Made by a program: the position numbers and the translations under genes
Part shown: piece after piece, positions 25,948 to 31,311 of the stretch
Layout: every line of letters starts with the position of its first letter
Position numbering within the stretch: position 1 is the stretch's first letter
Notes under the pieces: generated by a model
Told to the model about the DNA's origin: nothing
Databases searched by the model: none
Seen by the model: the letters and a program-made list of their open reading frames with translations, nothing else
Assembly (NCBI GenBank): GCA_964358645.1
Contig: CAYHPW010000031.1
Location: 1-31,311, forward strand
DNA from: JBBTDV01 sp038042605
GTDB lineage: Bacteria; Bdellovibrionota; UBA1018
Length of the DNA: 31,311 bases
Direction of reading: 5' to 3'

Positions 25948-26988
25948 TCACTGAAATTGCTGTAGAAATCTTACATCGCCTAGAAACATAAGCCTGAGAT
26001 CCGGCACGCGATGTAGCAGCATCGCAATCCGTTCAACACCCATCCCGAATGCAAATCCTGTAAGATTTTGTGATCTGTAAGCATCACCATAGCCAGCCAT
26101 TTCAAAAAGCGCTGGATGCATCATGCCTGCGCCAAGTATCTCAAGCCATCCACTGCCCTTGCAAACTTTACATGGCTCGTTTGTTTTTGAGCGGCAGAAA
26201 ATACAACTTACATCGACTTCCGCTCCCGGTTCGACAAAAGGGAAATAACTTGGTCTAAGCCTTATCCTCGTCTCGGCACCGAACATTTCCTTCGCAAAGT
26301 AAGAAAGCGTGCCCTTGAGATCACTCATCTTGACATCCTTATCAACCCAAAAACCTTCAACCTGATGGAACATCGGCGAATGCGTGGCATCGCTGTCACT
26401 TCTATAAACAGCGCCGGGGCATAATACGCGAACCGGCCACGGCTGCGCTCTCATCGCGCGCATTTGAACAGCTGACGTGTGCGTCCTTAAAACAACACCA
26501 GGGCCCAGAAAAAAAGTATCTTGCATGTCGCGGGCTGGATGGTCGGATGGAATGTTGACGGCGTCAAAATTCAGGAATTCAGTCTCCACCTCTGGGCCTG
26601 TAACTACATCGAAACCAAGCCGGCTGAAAACCTGGATTATCCGCCTGGTCACCTGCGTGACTAGATGAAGTGTCCCTCGATGCGGCATCCTGGACGGCAA
26701 AGAAATATCGATCCTATCCTTTTCAACTTGCTCTTTGAGAACCTCATCGCGGATCGAAATCTTGCGTTGCTCGATTGCGGCTTCGAGCCGGCGCTTAAAC
26801 TCATTGGCAACCCCGCCTATTGCAGGCCTCTGTTCGGATGGTACAGCACTTAAGCCACGCAGAACTTCGCTCAGCGTGCCTTTCTTTCCCAAAACCGCGA
26901 TCCTAAGCTGTTCAAGCTCCTCTAGAGTGTTTGCGGCCTCTATGGTTTTTAAAGCCTGAGCACCTATGGTCTCGAGCTTCTTGATCAT
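25948..26988 (-). CDS. pheS: Phenylalanyl-tRNA synthetase alpha subunit
   Basis: Catalytic subunit, class II synthetase. The 346-residue product has an N-terminal coiled coil (about 1-90) that binds tRNA, motif 1 region near RRIIQVFSRLGFDVVTGPEVE (115-135), motif 2 around GAVYRSDSDATHSPMFHQVEG (192-212) and motif 3 GFAFGMGVERIAML (311-324). Four cysteines (C262, C265, C273, C276) with the spacing of a zinc site are present, as in many bacterial PheS. GGGGAAC just before the ATG is a weak Shine-Dalgarno; the gap to rplT is 17 nt. No Phe-rich leader peptide is visible, so attenuation of the E. coli pheM type is not supported here. Confidence 0.97.
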   Translation of the reverse strand: MIKKLETIGAQALKTIEAANTLEELEQLRIAVLGKKGTLSEVLRGLSAVPSEQRPAIGGVANEFKRRLEAAIEQRKISIRDEVLKEQVEKDRIDISLPSRMPHRGTLHLVTQVTRRIIQVFSRLGFDVVTGPEVETEFLNFDAVNIPSDHPARDMQDTFFLGPGVVLRTHTSAVQMRAMRAQPWPVRVLCPGAVYRSDSDATHSPMFHQVEGFWVDKDVKMSDLKGTLSYFAKEMFGAETRIRLRPSYFPFVEPGAEVDVSCIFCRSKTNEPCKVCKGSGWLEILGAGMMHPALFEMAGYGDAYRSQNLTGFAFGMGVERIAMLLHRVPDLRLMFLGDVRFLQQFQ

Positions 26989-27005
26989 GTTCCCCGGCGA
27001 TAAGA

Positions 27006-27368
27006 CTAATTAGTAGGCGCCATCGCGCGTACTTCGTTAACAATAAGCGAAAAGGCCTTAGGGTCCGTAATGGCTATGTCAGAAAGAATCTTACGATTTA
27101 GTTTAACCTCAGCCTTGCCGAGCGCAGATATAAGACGGCTATAGCTGATGTCATTTGCACTTGATGCGGCCGAAAGCCTGGCTATCCATAATTGACGGAA
27201 ATCGCGCTTTTTAACCCGCCTATCTCTGTATGCATAACAAAGAGCCCTGTCAACCGCTTCAGCTGTTCGCTTGTATTTGTTCTTCCGGCCGAGGACAAAC
27301 CCTTCCGCCCTTTTTAAAACCTTGTTATGTCGACGACGACGTTTAAATCCACGTTTTGCGCGAGGCAT
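27006..27368 (-). CDS. rplT: 50S ribosomal protein L20
   Basis: Binds 23S rRNA early in large-subunit assembly. The 120-residue product starts MPRAKRGFKRRRRHNKVLK, has the GFVLGRKNKYKRTAEAVDRAL and RDFRQLWIARLSA segments of the family, and normal length (about 118). In E. coli L20 also represses rpmI-rplT translation; I cannot recognise the RNA mimic of its binding site upstream of rpmI here. It lies 24 nt after rpmI. Confidence 0.98.
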   Translation of the reverse strand: MPRAKRGFKRRRRHNKVLKRAEGFVLGRKNKYKRTAEAVDRALCYAYRDRRVKKRDFRQLWIARLSAASSANDISYSRLISALGKAEVKLNRKILSDIAITDPKAFSLIVNEVRAMAPTN

Positions 27369-27392
27369 ATCAACTCCTTAAATATCTACTTC

Positions 27393-27593
27393 TTAATTGG
27401 AACCGTAGGGCAGCGCTTTTTCCACGCTCTTTATGTCGCCCTTGAAAACCAGACCACTGGCCCTTAAACGAAGTTTTCGCGCAGAGCCTTTGGAGCTTAG
27501 ATTGTGCCGCTTGTTAGTTCGTTTAAACTTAACTTTTCCGGTTGCTGTAAATTTAAACCTTTTTGCCGCGGCCTTTTTAGTTTTAATTTTCAT
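27393..27593 (-). CDS. rpmI: 50S ribosomal protein L35
   Basis: Small basic ribosomal protein of 66 residues (family about 65), starting MKIKTKKAAAKRFKFTATGK and containing KRHNLSSKGSARKLRL. I start at ATG 27593, which has AAGGTG 8 nt upstream; the in-frame ATG six codons earlier (27611) precedes that Shine-Dalgarno and gives a non-conserved extension. The 76-nt gap to infC holds no clear promoter. Confidence 0.97.
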   Translation of the reverse strand: MKIKTKKAAAKRFKFTATGKVKFKRTNKRHNLSSKGSARKLRLRASGLVFKGDIKSVEKALPYGSN

Positions 27594-27669
27594 CGTAAAA
27601 CACCTTTTCATGCGGGTTATGACGCAAAACCTACTCCAAGAACCTTAACACAGTCAATAATAAGAATTC

Positions 27670-28356
27670 TTACGCCATCTTTTCGTGAACGGTGCTCACC
27701 ACATGAGACTCTGCTTCTCCACCAGCAACCTTGGATTTCTTTCCAGCAGGCGCTGGTGCAAGCACCATAATAAGCTTTTTACCTTCGAGCTTCGGTGGCG
27801 CTTCGATAACCGCTATGTCTTTTACAATCTCCACCAGTTGCTTCATTATCTTAAAGCCGTGCTCCACGTAGGCAACTTCACGCCCGCGGAACATAATAGT
27901 TATCTTGGCCTTGTCCCCATCCTCGAGGAACTGCTTAGCGTTCTTGAACTTATAGTCAAGGTCATGCTCCTCAGTCTGCGGTCTTAGCTGAATTTCTTTT
28001 ACCTTAATTACAGTCTGCTTTTTCCTTGCCTGGTGTTCCCGCTTCTTTTTCTCGTACTTGAACTTCCCATAATCGCAAATTTTACAGACCGGCGGCTGAG
28101 AGTTCGGTGAAACTTCCATAAGATCAAGACCGCGATCACGAGCCATCTGCAGGGCCTCATAAGTAGGAACTACTCCTACCTGCCCTCCCTTCTCGTCTAT
28201 CAGGCGGACCTGCGGCACACGAATACGTTCATTAATTCTGTGCTCGTCTTTGCTATGGCTGTTATTGTGGTTGCTTTGGTACTGCATTCCCCCACGTTGT
28301 AACCTGCTTGATGAAAAAGGCGGGCCTGGCGGCCCTGAAGGACTTGAATTTGGCAT
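27670..28356 (-). CDS. infC: Translation initiation factor IF-3, with extensions at both ends
   Basis: IF-3 binds the 30S subunit and checks start codon and initiator tRNA. The 228-residue product has the N-domain (about 40-105, HRINERIRVPQVRLI and SPNSQPPVCKICDYGKF), the basic linker (101-118) and the C-domain (about 119-200, ending LIMVLAPA). E. coli IF-3 has 180 residues; here about 30 extra residues precede the N-domain (low-complexity, Ser/Pro/Asn-rich) and about 25 follow the C-domain. The only good Shine-Dalgarno, GGAGGT (28375-28380), is 18 nt before the ATG but 9 nt before an in-frame CTG (28363-28365); a TAA stands two codons before that CTG. The start is therefore uncertain: CTG, ATG 28356, or internal ATG 28287. 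First gene of the operon. Confidence 0.93.
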   Translation of the reverse strand: MPNSSPSGPPGPPFSSSRLQRGGMQYQSNHNNSHSKDEHRINERIRVPQVRLIDEKGGQVGVVPTYEALQMARDRGLDLMEVSPNSQPPVCKICDYGKFKYEKKKREHQARKKQTVIKVKEIQLRPQTEEHDLDYKFKNAKQFLEDGDKAKITIMFRGREVAYVEHGFKIMKQLVEIVKDIAVIEAPPKLEGKKLIMVLAPAPAGKKSKVAGGEAESHVVSTVHEKMA

Positions 28357-28362
28357 GTTTGT

Positions 28363-28380
28363 CAGTTCTTAAGAACCTCC
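28363..28380 (-). promoter_or_regulatory. Unusual infC ribosome-binding region: SD, small palindrome, in-frame CTG
   Basis: GGAGGT (28380-28375) overlaps by two bases a perfect palindrome GTTCTTAAGAAC (28376-28365), which could form a 4-bp hairpin with TTAA loop. CTG at 28365-28363 is in frame with infC and ideally spaced (9 nt) from the GGAGGT. E. coli infC is known for a rare AUU start used in autoregulation; a CTG start would be parallel. Alternatively the hairpin brings the ATG closer. Confidence 0.5.
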
Positions 28381-28391
28381 CTAATATTAAA

Positions 28392-28420
28392 TCGATAACG
28401 AAGTACTAAGTTTCTGTCAA
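28392..28420 (-). promoter_or_regulatory. Probable sigma70-type promoter of the infC operon
   Basis: Minus strand: perfect TTGACA (28420-28415), 17-nt spacer, TATCGA (28397-28392). The transcript would start near 28385, only a few bases before the infC Shine-Dalgarno, so no leader long enough for an RNA switch exists. It explains transcription of infC-rpmI-rplT-pheS-pheT without a thrS gene upstream. Confidence 0.65.
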
Positions 28421-28465
28421 GCATCCCTTCCTTAGGATGTCAGATTCCTTCGTATCTCAATCAGC

Positions 28466-28900
28466 TTATGCTGAAGCAGCAGTAGTTGATTTCCTGGCTG
28501 TCTTACTTTTCGTGGTCTTTGCCTTAACGCTTACTTTGACTGCCTTACGTCCCTTGGCCTTACCTTTTACAAGAAGCTTTCCGTTTGTTCTTGCTTTGCG
28601 GAGACCCGTCAAAAGTCTTTCAAATTCCTTTTTCTGTGTCTTGACAAAAACACCGAACTTCCTGACTTCGCCAGGAATATGTTTTTGTATCTTATCAAGA
28701 TACTTTCTCTCACGGAGTAAAAATGTTTTCACCTTTTCAACATCCGCCGTAAATAGCTTCTTCACTTCACGCCCCTGCCTTTCCGCATACTTTTTGGCAT
28801 CTTCAACCCAACCCTGATTTTTCATTATCCCCTGTAACTTCTCCTGAGCCATCTTCACGCGCGACACTACTTTTTTAAGTTCCGTATTCATAGTCTTCAT
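28466..28900 (-). CDS. Small coiled-coil protein with basic, histone-H1-like tail
   Basis: The 144-residue product is not a family I can name surely. Residues 1-105 are charged and mostly helical with heptad-like spacing (ELKKVVSRVKMAQEKL, VKTFLLRERKYLDKIQKHI). Residues 106-144 are Lys/Ala/Thr/Ser-rich (KGKAKGRKAVKVSVKAK, TTKSKTARKS), as in bacterial histone-H1-like and some phasin-like proteins. No signal peptide, no membrane segment, no cysteine. The tail suggests binding to nucleic acid, which is inference. ATG 28900 has GAGGG 9 nt upstream. An extended -10 (TGCTATATT) lies at 28929-28937. It is separate from the infC operon, which has its own promoter. Confidence 0.75.
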   Translation of the reverse strand: MKTMNTELKKVVSRVKMAQEKLQGIMKNQGWVEDAKKYAERQGREVKKLFTADVEKVKTFLLRERKYLDKIQKHIPGEVRKFGVFVKTQKKEFERLLTGLRKARTNGKLLVKGKAKGRKAVKVSVKAKTTKSKTARKSTTAASA

Positions 28901-28928
28901 AAATCATAACCCTCTTATGCAATATTTC

Positions 28929-28951
28929 AATATAGCATCATTACCATATTT
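28929..28951 (-). promoter_or_regulatory. Extended -10 promoter candidate for the basic-tail gene
   Basis: Minus strand TGCTATATT (28937-28929): near-consensus -10 with TG extension. The hexamer 17 nt upstream (TTATGA) fits the -35 consensus poorly. The transcript would start near 28922, about 22 nt before the ATG. The surrounding 125-nt gap (28901-29025) is very AT-rich and shows no intrinsic terminator after nadE. Confidence 0.45.
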
Positions 28952-29025
28952 TCATAACAAACGTTTAATAAAATATATTTTGATAACATCACAGTTAATC
29001 GTGCAGCCTCTATCACATAACATAA

Positions 29026-30732
29026 TTATAAGTAAAGGGTCTGTTGATCCCATGTCTTAGCGATAGGTATTCTCCGCCCTATGCCGAAGGCCTTGGAACT
29101 GATCTTCAATACCGGCGCGGCTTGGCGGCGCTTATATTCATTCATCTCAAGTCTTCTAAGCACAGCCCTGACCCAACTCTCACTCTCACCCGCACAAACA
29201 AACCTCTCCTCGAGAGCGGCGACAGAGGCGCCATGTTCCACATACTCGTATAACAACTCATCCAGTTTATCATATGGTGGAAGCGTGTCCTGGTCAGTCT
29301 GCCCTGGCTTGAGCTCGGCTGTTGGCGGCCTTACCAGGCAGTTCTCAGGGATAGGGCTATCAAACTCGCTATTTAAAAACCTCGCTAACTCGTACACCCT
29401 GGTTTTCAACACGTCCCCGATCGGGGCAAGCGCACCGACCATATCGCCATAAAGCGTGCAATATCCGGTTGCAAGCTCTGATTTGTTACCGGTGGTGAGA
29501 ACAAGCGCCGAATAATTATTTGCCAGTGTCATCAGGATAATACCTCGCAGTCGTGACTGAAGGTTCTCCAGAGATATCTCGGATAAACCACCATGGCCTT
29601 CTGCAATTTCCCTGCTCGCCTGTGAGAATAAAAATTTTATAGGCTTCACACCAAATCTTATCCCTAGATTTTTTGCCAGTTTTTCGGCATCACGCAGGCT
29701 ATCCGGGGACGAATACTGGCTCGGCATCGCGACACCAAGAACATTGCTTGCCCCAAGCGCCTGTTGGGCCAGGACAGCTACAACCGAAGAATCAATCCCA
29801 CCGCTTAAACCAATAATAGCCTTGCTGAACTTGGTTCTAGCAAAGTATTCCATGACCCCGACGACCAGCCCTTTGGACAATGCCCCTATTTCAGTTATCT
29901 TTTCGCGCTTATCAGATGGCGTCGGTGAAATGGTTTTCCATATGATCCCGCCGTCACCATTTACATCGACATCCAAAACAGCAAAGCCCGTGGAAAAAAT
30001 CGGCAACTGCCCCTTAACCTGCCCCATGCAATCAAGCGCGAATGATCCACCATCAAATAAAATCTCGTCCGTGGCCCCAACCTGGTTAACGTAGACTAAT
30101 GGGGCTTTGAGATCCTTCGCCACCGACATATGGATAAGCTCACGCCGCTGCCTTTTGCCCCATTCATAGGGACTAGCTGAAACCGATAAAATCAAACTCA
30201 CACCATTGCGTCGATAAGTGTCCACTGGATTTTTCCCATAGAGCCTGCGCCCTAATTTTGGGTCACTTGCCCATAAATCCTCGCAAACCGCGATAGCGAT
30301 TTTGCGGCCGTCACAATTCCAGGTACTTACCGATTGCGCGGGTTCGAAGTACCGGGCCTCATCAAAAACATCATAAGTGGGCAAGAGCGTTTTAGCCTGC
30401 TGGAAAACTTCCTTGCCGTTATCCAGCACTTTTATGGCATTCTGCGCGGCCCTTCCAACGGACGAGGCATTGCGCTCGACGTAGCCAACAATCAGTGCAC
30501 AGTTTTTACTTTTGGTGACCGACAGAAGTTCAGCAACTGCTTTTTCATTGCGCTCGAACATCTCCGGGCGGTCAATTAAATCATGGGGGGGATAGCCGCA
30601 AACGCCAAGCTCTGGCGTAATCAGCACCCTGGCCTTTTCGGCGCAAGCACGCTGGTATGCCTCCTTGATCTTTTTAACATTTTCCTCAAACGCGCCGACA
30701 ACCGGATCTAGCTGTGCAACGGCTATGCGCAT
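29026..30732 (-). CDS. nadE: Glutamine-dependent NAD+ synthetase
   Basis: Last step of NAD+ synthesis: deamido-NAD+ plus ATP and glutamine-derived ammonia. The 568-residue product joins a nitrilase-type glutaminase domain (about 1-265; catalytic Glu41 in ITPELGVCGYPP, Lys114 in QAKTLLP, Cys150 in AVCEDLW) to an ATP-pyrophosphatase synthetase domain (about 285-568; P-loop SGGIDSS 310-316, and TTGNKSELATGYCTLYGD). The two-domain form can use glutamine directly. I start at ATG 30732 (MRIAVAQLDPVVG, the family N-terminus); an in-frame TTG at 30738 is less likely. The start lies 2 nt after the ndk stop; no strong Shine-Dalgarno, so translation is likely coupled to ndk. Confidence 0.96.
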   Translation of the reverse strand: MRIAVAQLDPVVGAFEENVKKIKEAYQRACAEKARVLITPELGVCGYPPHDLIDRPEMFERNEKAVAELLSVTKSKNCALIVGYVERNASSVGRAAQNAIKVLDNGKEVFQQAKTLLPTYDVFDEARYFEPAQSVSTWNCDGRKIAIAVCEDLWASDPKLGRRLYGKNPVDTYRRNGVSLILSVSASPYEWGKRQRRELIHMSVAKDLKAPLVYVNQVGATDEILFDGGSFALDCMGQVKGQLPIFSTGFAVLDVDVNGDGGIIWKTISPTPSDKREKITEIGALSKGLVVGVMEYFARTKFSKAIIGLSGGIDSSVVAVLAQQALGASNVLGVAMPSQYSSPDSLRDAEKLAKNLGIRFGVKPIKFLFSQASREIAEGHGGLSEISLENLQSRLRGIILMTLANNYSALVLTTGNKSELATGYCTLYGDMVGALAPIGDVLKTRVYELARFLNSEFDSPIPENCLVRPPTAELKPGQTDQDTLPPYDKLDELLYEYVEHGASVAALEERFVCAGESESWVRAVLRRLEMNEYKRRQAAPVLKISSKAFGIGRRIPIAKTWDQQTLYL

Positions 30733-30734
30733 AT

Positions 30735-31163
30735 TCAAAAGCGTTTATATATCTCCGCTTTATCAAAGAAATACGCGAGCTCACGGTCAGCTGATTTAGC
30801 GCTATCAGAGCCATGGACAGCGTTGGCCTCAATGCTGTCACCGAAGTCGCGACGGATCGTTCCTGGCGCAGCCTTAGCGGGATCAGTAGCACCTAGGATT
30901 TCTCGAAGCCTTGATATCGCTCCTTCACCTTCAATTCCAAGCAGAACCACCGGACCACTCGTCATGAACTGAATCAGACTCTGAAAAAAGGGCCTATCCT
31001 TGTGTTCGATATAAAACCCTTCGGCCTTCTCGCGCGAAAGACGCATCATCTTTGCAGCCGCGATCCTGAGACCATCTTTTTCAAAACGGCTAACGACATC
31101 GCCGATCACATTCTTTTCCATAGCGTTTGGTTTGATTATACAAAAGGTGCGTTCAATGGCCAT
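30735..31163 (-). CDS. ndk: Nucleoside diphosphate kinase
   Basis: Transfers the gamma phosphate between nucleoside triphosphates and diphosphates through a phospho-histidine. The 142-residue product has Lys11 in IIKPNA, the conserved RPFF (57-60) and the active-site signature NAVHGSDS with His117, at the canonical position. Length is that of the family. I start at ATG 31163; the in-frame start at 31187 would add eight non-conserved residues and precede the GGAGGA Shine-Dalgarno. First gene of an ndk-nadE pair. Confidence 0.97.
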   Translation of the reverse strand: MAIERTFCIIKPNAMEKNVIGDVVSRFEKDGLRIAAAKMMRLSREKAEGFYIEHKDRPFFQSLIQFMTSGPVVLLGIEGEGAISRLREILGATDPAKAAPGTIRRDFGDSIEANAVHGSDSAKSADRELAYFFDKAEIYKRF

Positions 31164-31242
31164 TTTACAGTCCGTCCTCCATACCAAGCATACCTGCTTA
31201 CCTGTTTCATTCGTGTAACGTAAAAAACAAATATTTGCGAGC

Positions 31243-31255
31243 GTTTACTTTAAAC
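31243..31255. repeat. Small palindrome GTTTA-CTT-TAAAC upstream of ndk
   Basis: A perfect 5+5 inverted repeat with 3-nt spacer, 80 nt upstream of the ndk ATG, within the stretch that should hold its promoter. No clear -35/-10 pair is visible there. It could be an operator or chance. Confidence 0.3.
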
Positions 31256-31274
31256 AGCTGTGACTCAGACGCCT

Positions 31275-31298
31275 AAAAAAAAGCAGACGGGTGCCTGC
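31275..31298 (-). terminator. Intrinsic terminator of a gene beyond the right edge
   Basis: On the minus strand GCAGGC-ACCC-GTCTGC forms a 6-bp stem (one G-T pair) with a 4-nt loop, followed directly by eight Ts (31282-31275). It ends a leftward transcript that starts outside the window and separates it from ndk. Confidence 0.75.
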
Positions 31299-31311
31299 CA
31301 GTATTTGGGTT

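Noticed and set aside
26989..27005. pheM-like leader or attenuator before pheS
   Set aside because: The gap between rplT and pheS is 17 nt, too short for a leader peptide and terminator.
27661..27672. Perfect palindrome TAAGAATTCTTA over the infC stop codon
   Set aside because: Twelve-base AT-rich palindromes are expected by chance in 31 kb, and there is no stem-loop or T-run typical of a terminator.

Overview
The window is one contiguous piece of a bacterial chromosome, densely packed and free of recognisable mobile elements, CRISPR arrays, tRNA or rRNA genes. A GspN-type subunit in a full gspC-to-gspN type II secretion cluster, a CarD/CdnL regulator, a very-long-chain-type acyl-CoA dehydrogenase and diderm-type secretion genes suggest a Gram-negative organism of the old 'Deltaproteobacteria' (Myxococcota, Bdellovibrionota, Desulfobacterota or a related uncultivated lineage). 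This placement is inferred from gene content only.

Layout. (1) 64-537 (+): a small zinc-ribbon plus UvrD-tail-like protein whose 3' end overlaps uvrB tail to tail. (2) 520-4718 (-): a probable operon carD-cysS-uvrB, read leftward from a good sigma70-type promoter at 4794-4823 whose -35 box overlaps a 38-nt imperfect palindrome. (3) 5104-6846 (-): a stand-alone acyl-CoA dehydrogenase with two identical-pattern palindromes (TGACA-N3-TGTCA) in its upstream region. (4) 7089-22538 (+): gspC-D-E-F-G-H-I-J-K-L-M-N, tightly spaced and often overlapping, followed without a break by a polyprenyl diphosphate synthase and a divergent glutathione-synthetase-like ATP-grasp protein. (5) 22513-28356 (-): infC-rpmI-rplT-pheS-pheT-ihfA-merR, the conserved translation/nucleoid cluster known from many Proteobacteria but here without thrS, read from a promoter at 28392-28420. 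(6) 28466-28900 (-): a basic-tailed small protein with its own likely promoter. (7) 29026-31163 (-): ndk-nadE, with an intrinsic terminator of an upstream gene at the right edge.

How the genes work together. The central 15 kb encodes the envelope machine that exports folded proteins through the outer membrane: secretin (GspD), inner-membrane platform (C, F, L, M), ATPase (E), pseudopilus (G-K) and GspN. Prepilin peptidase (GspO) is not in the window and must be elsewhere. The two enzyme genes at the 3' end have no known role in secretion; their coupling to it is the most interesting gene-level feature. The right and left parts are housekeeping: translation initiation, ribosomal proteins, Phe- and Cys-tRNA synthetases, DNA repair, NAD and nucleotide metabolism, plus transcription and nucleoid proteins (CarD, IHF, MerR).

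Starts: several annotated starts were moved from the longest open frame to a start supported by a Shine-Dalgarno sequence or by family length (carD, gspH, gspK, gspM, merR, rpmI, nadE, ndk). Positions and motifs were read by eye; no database search was run.
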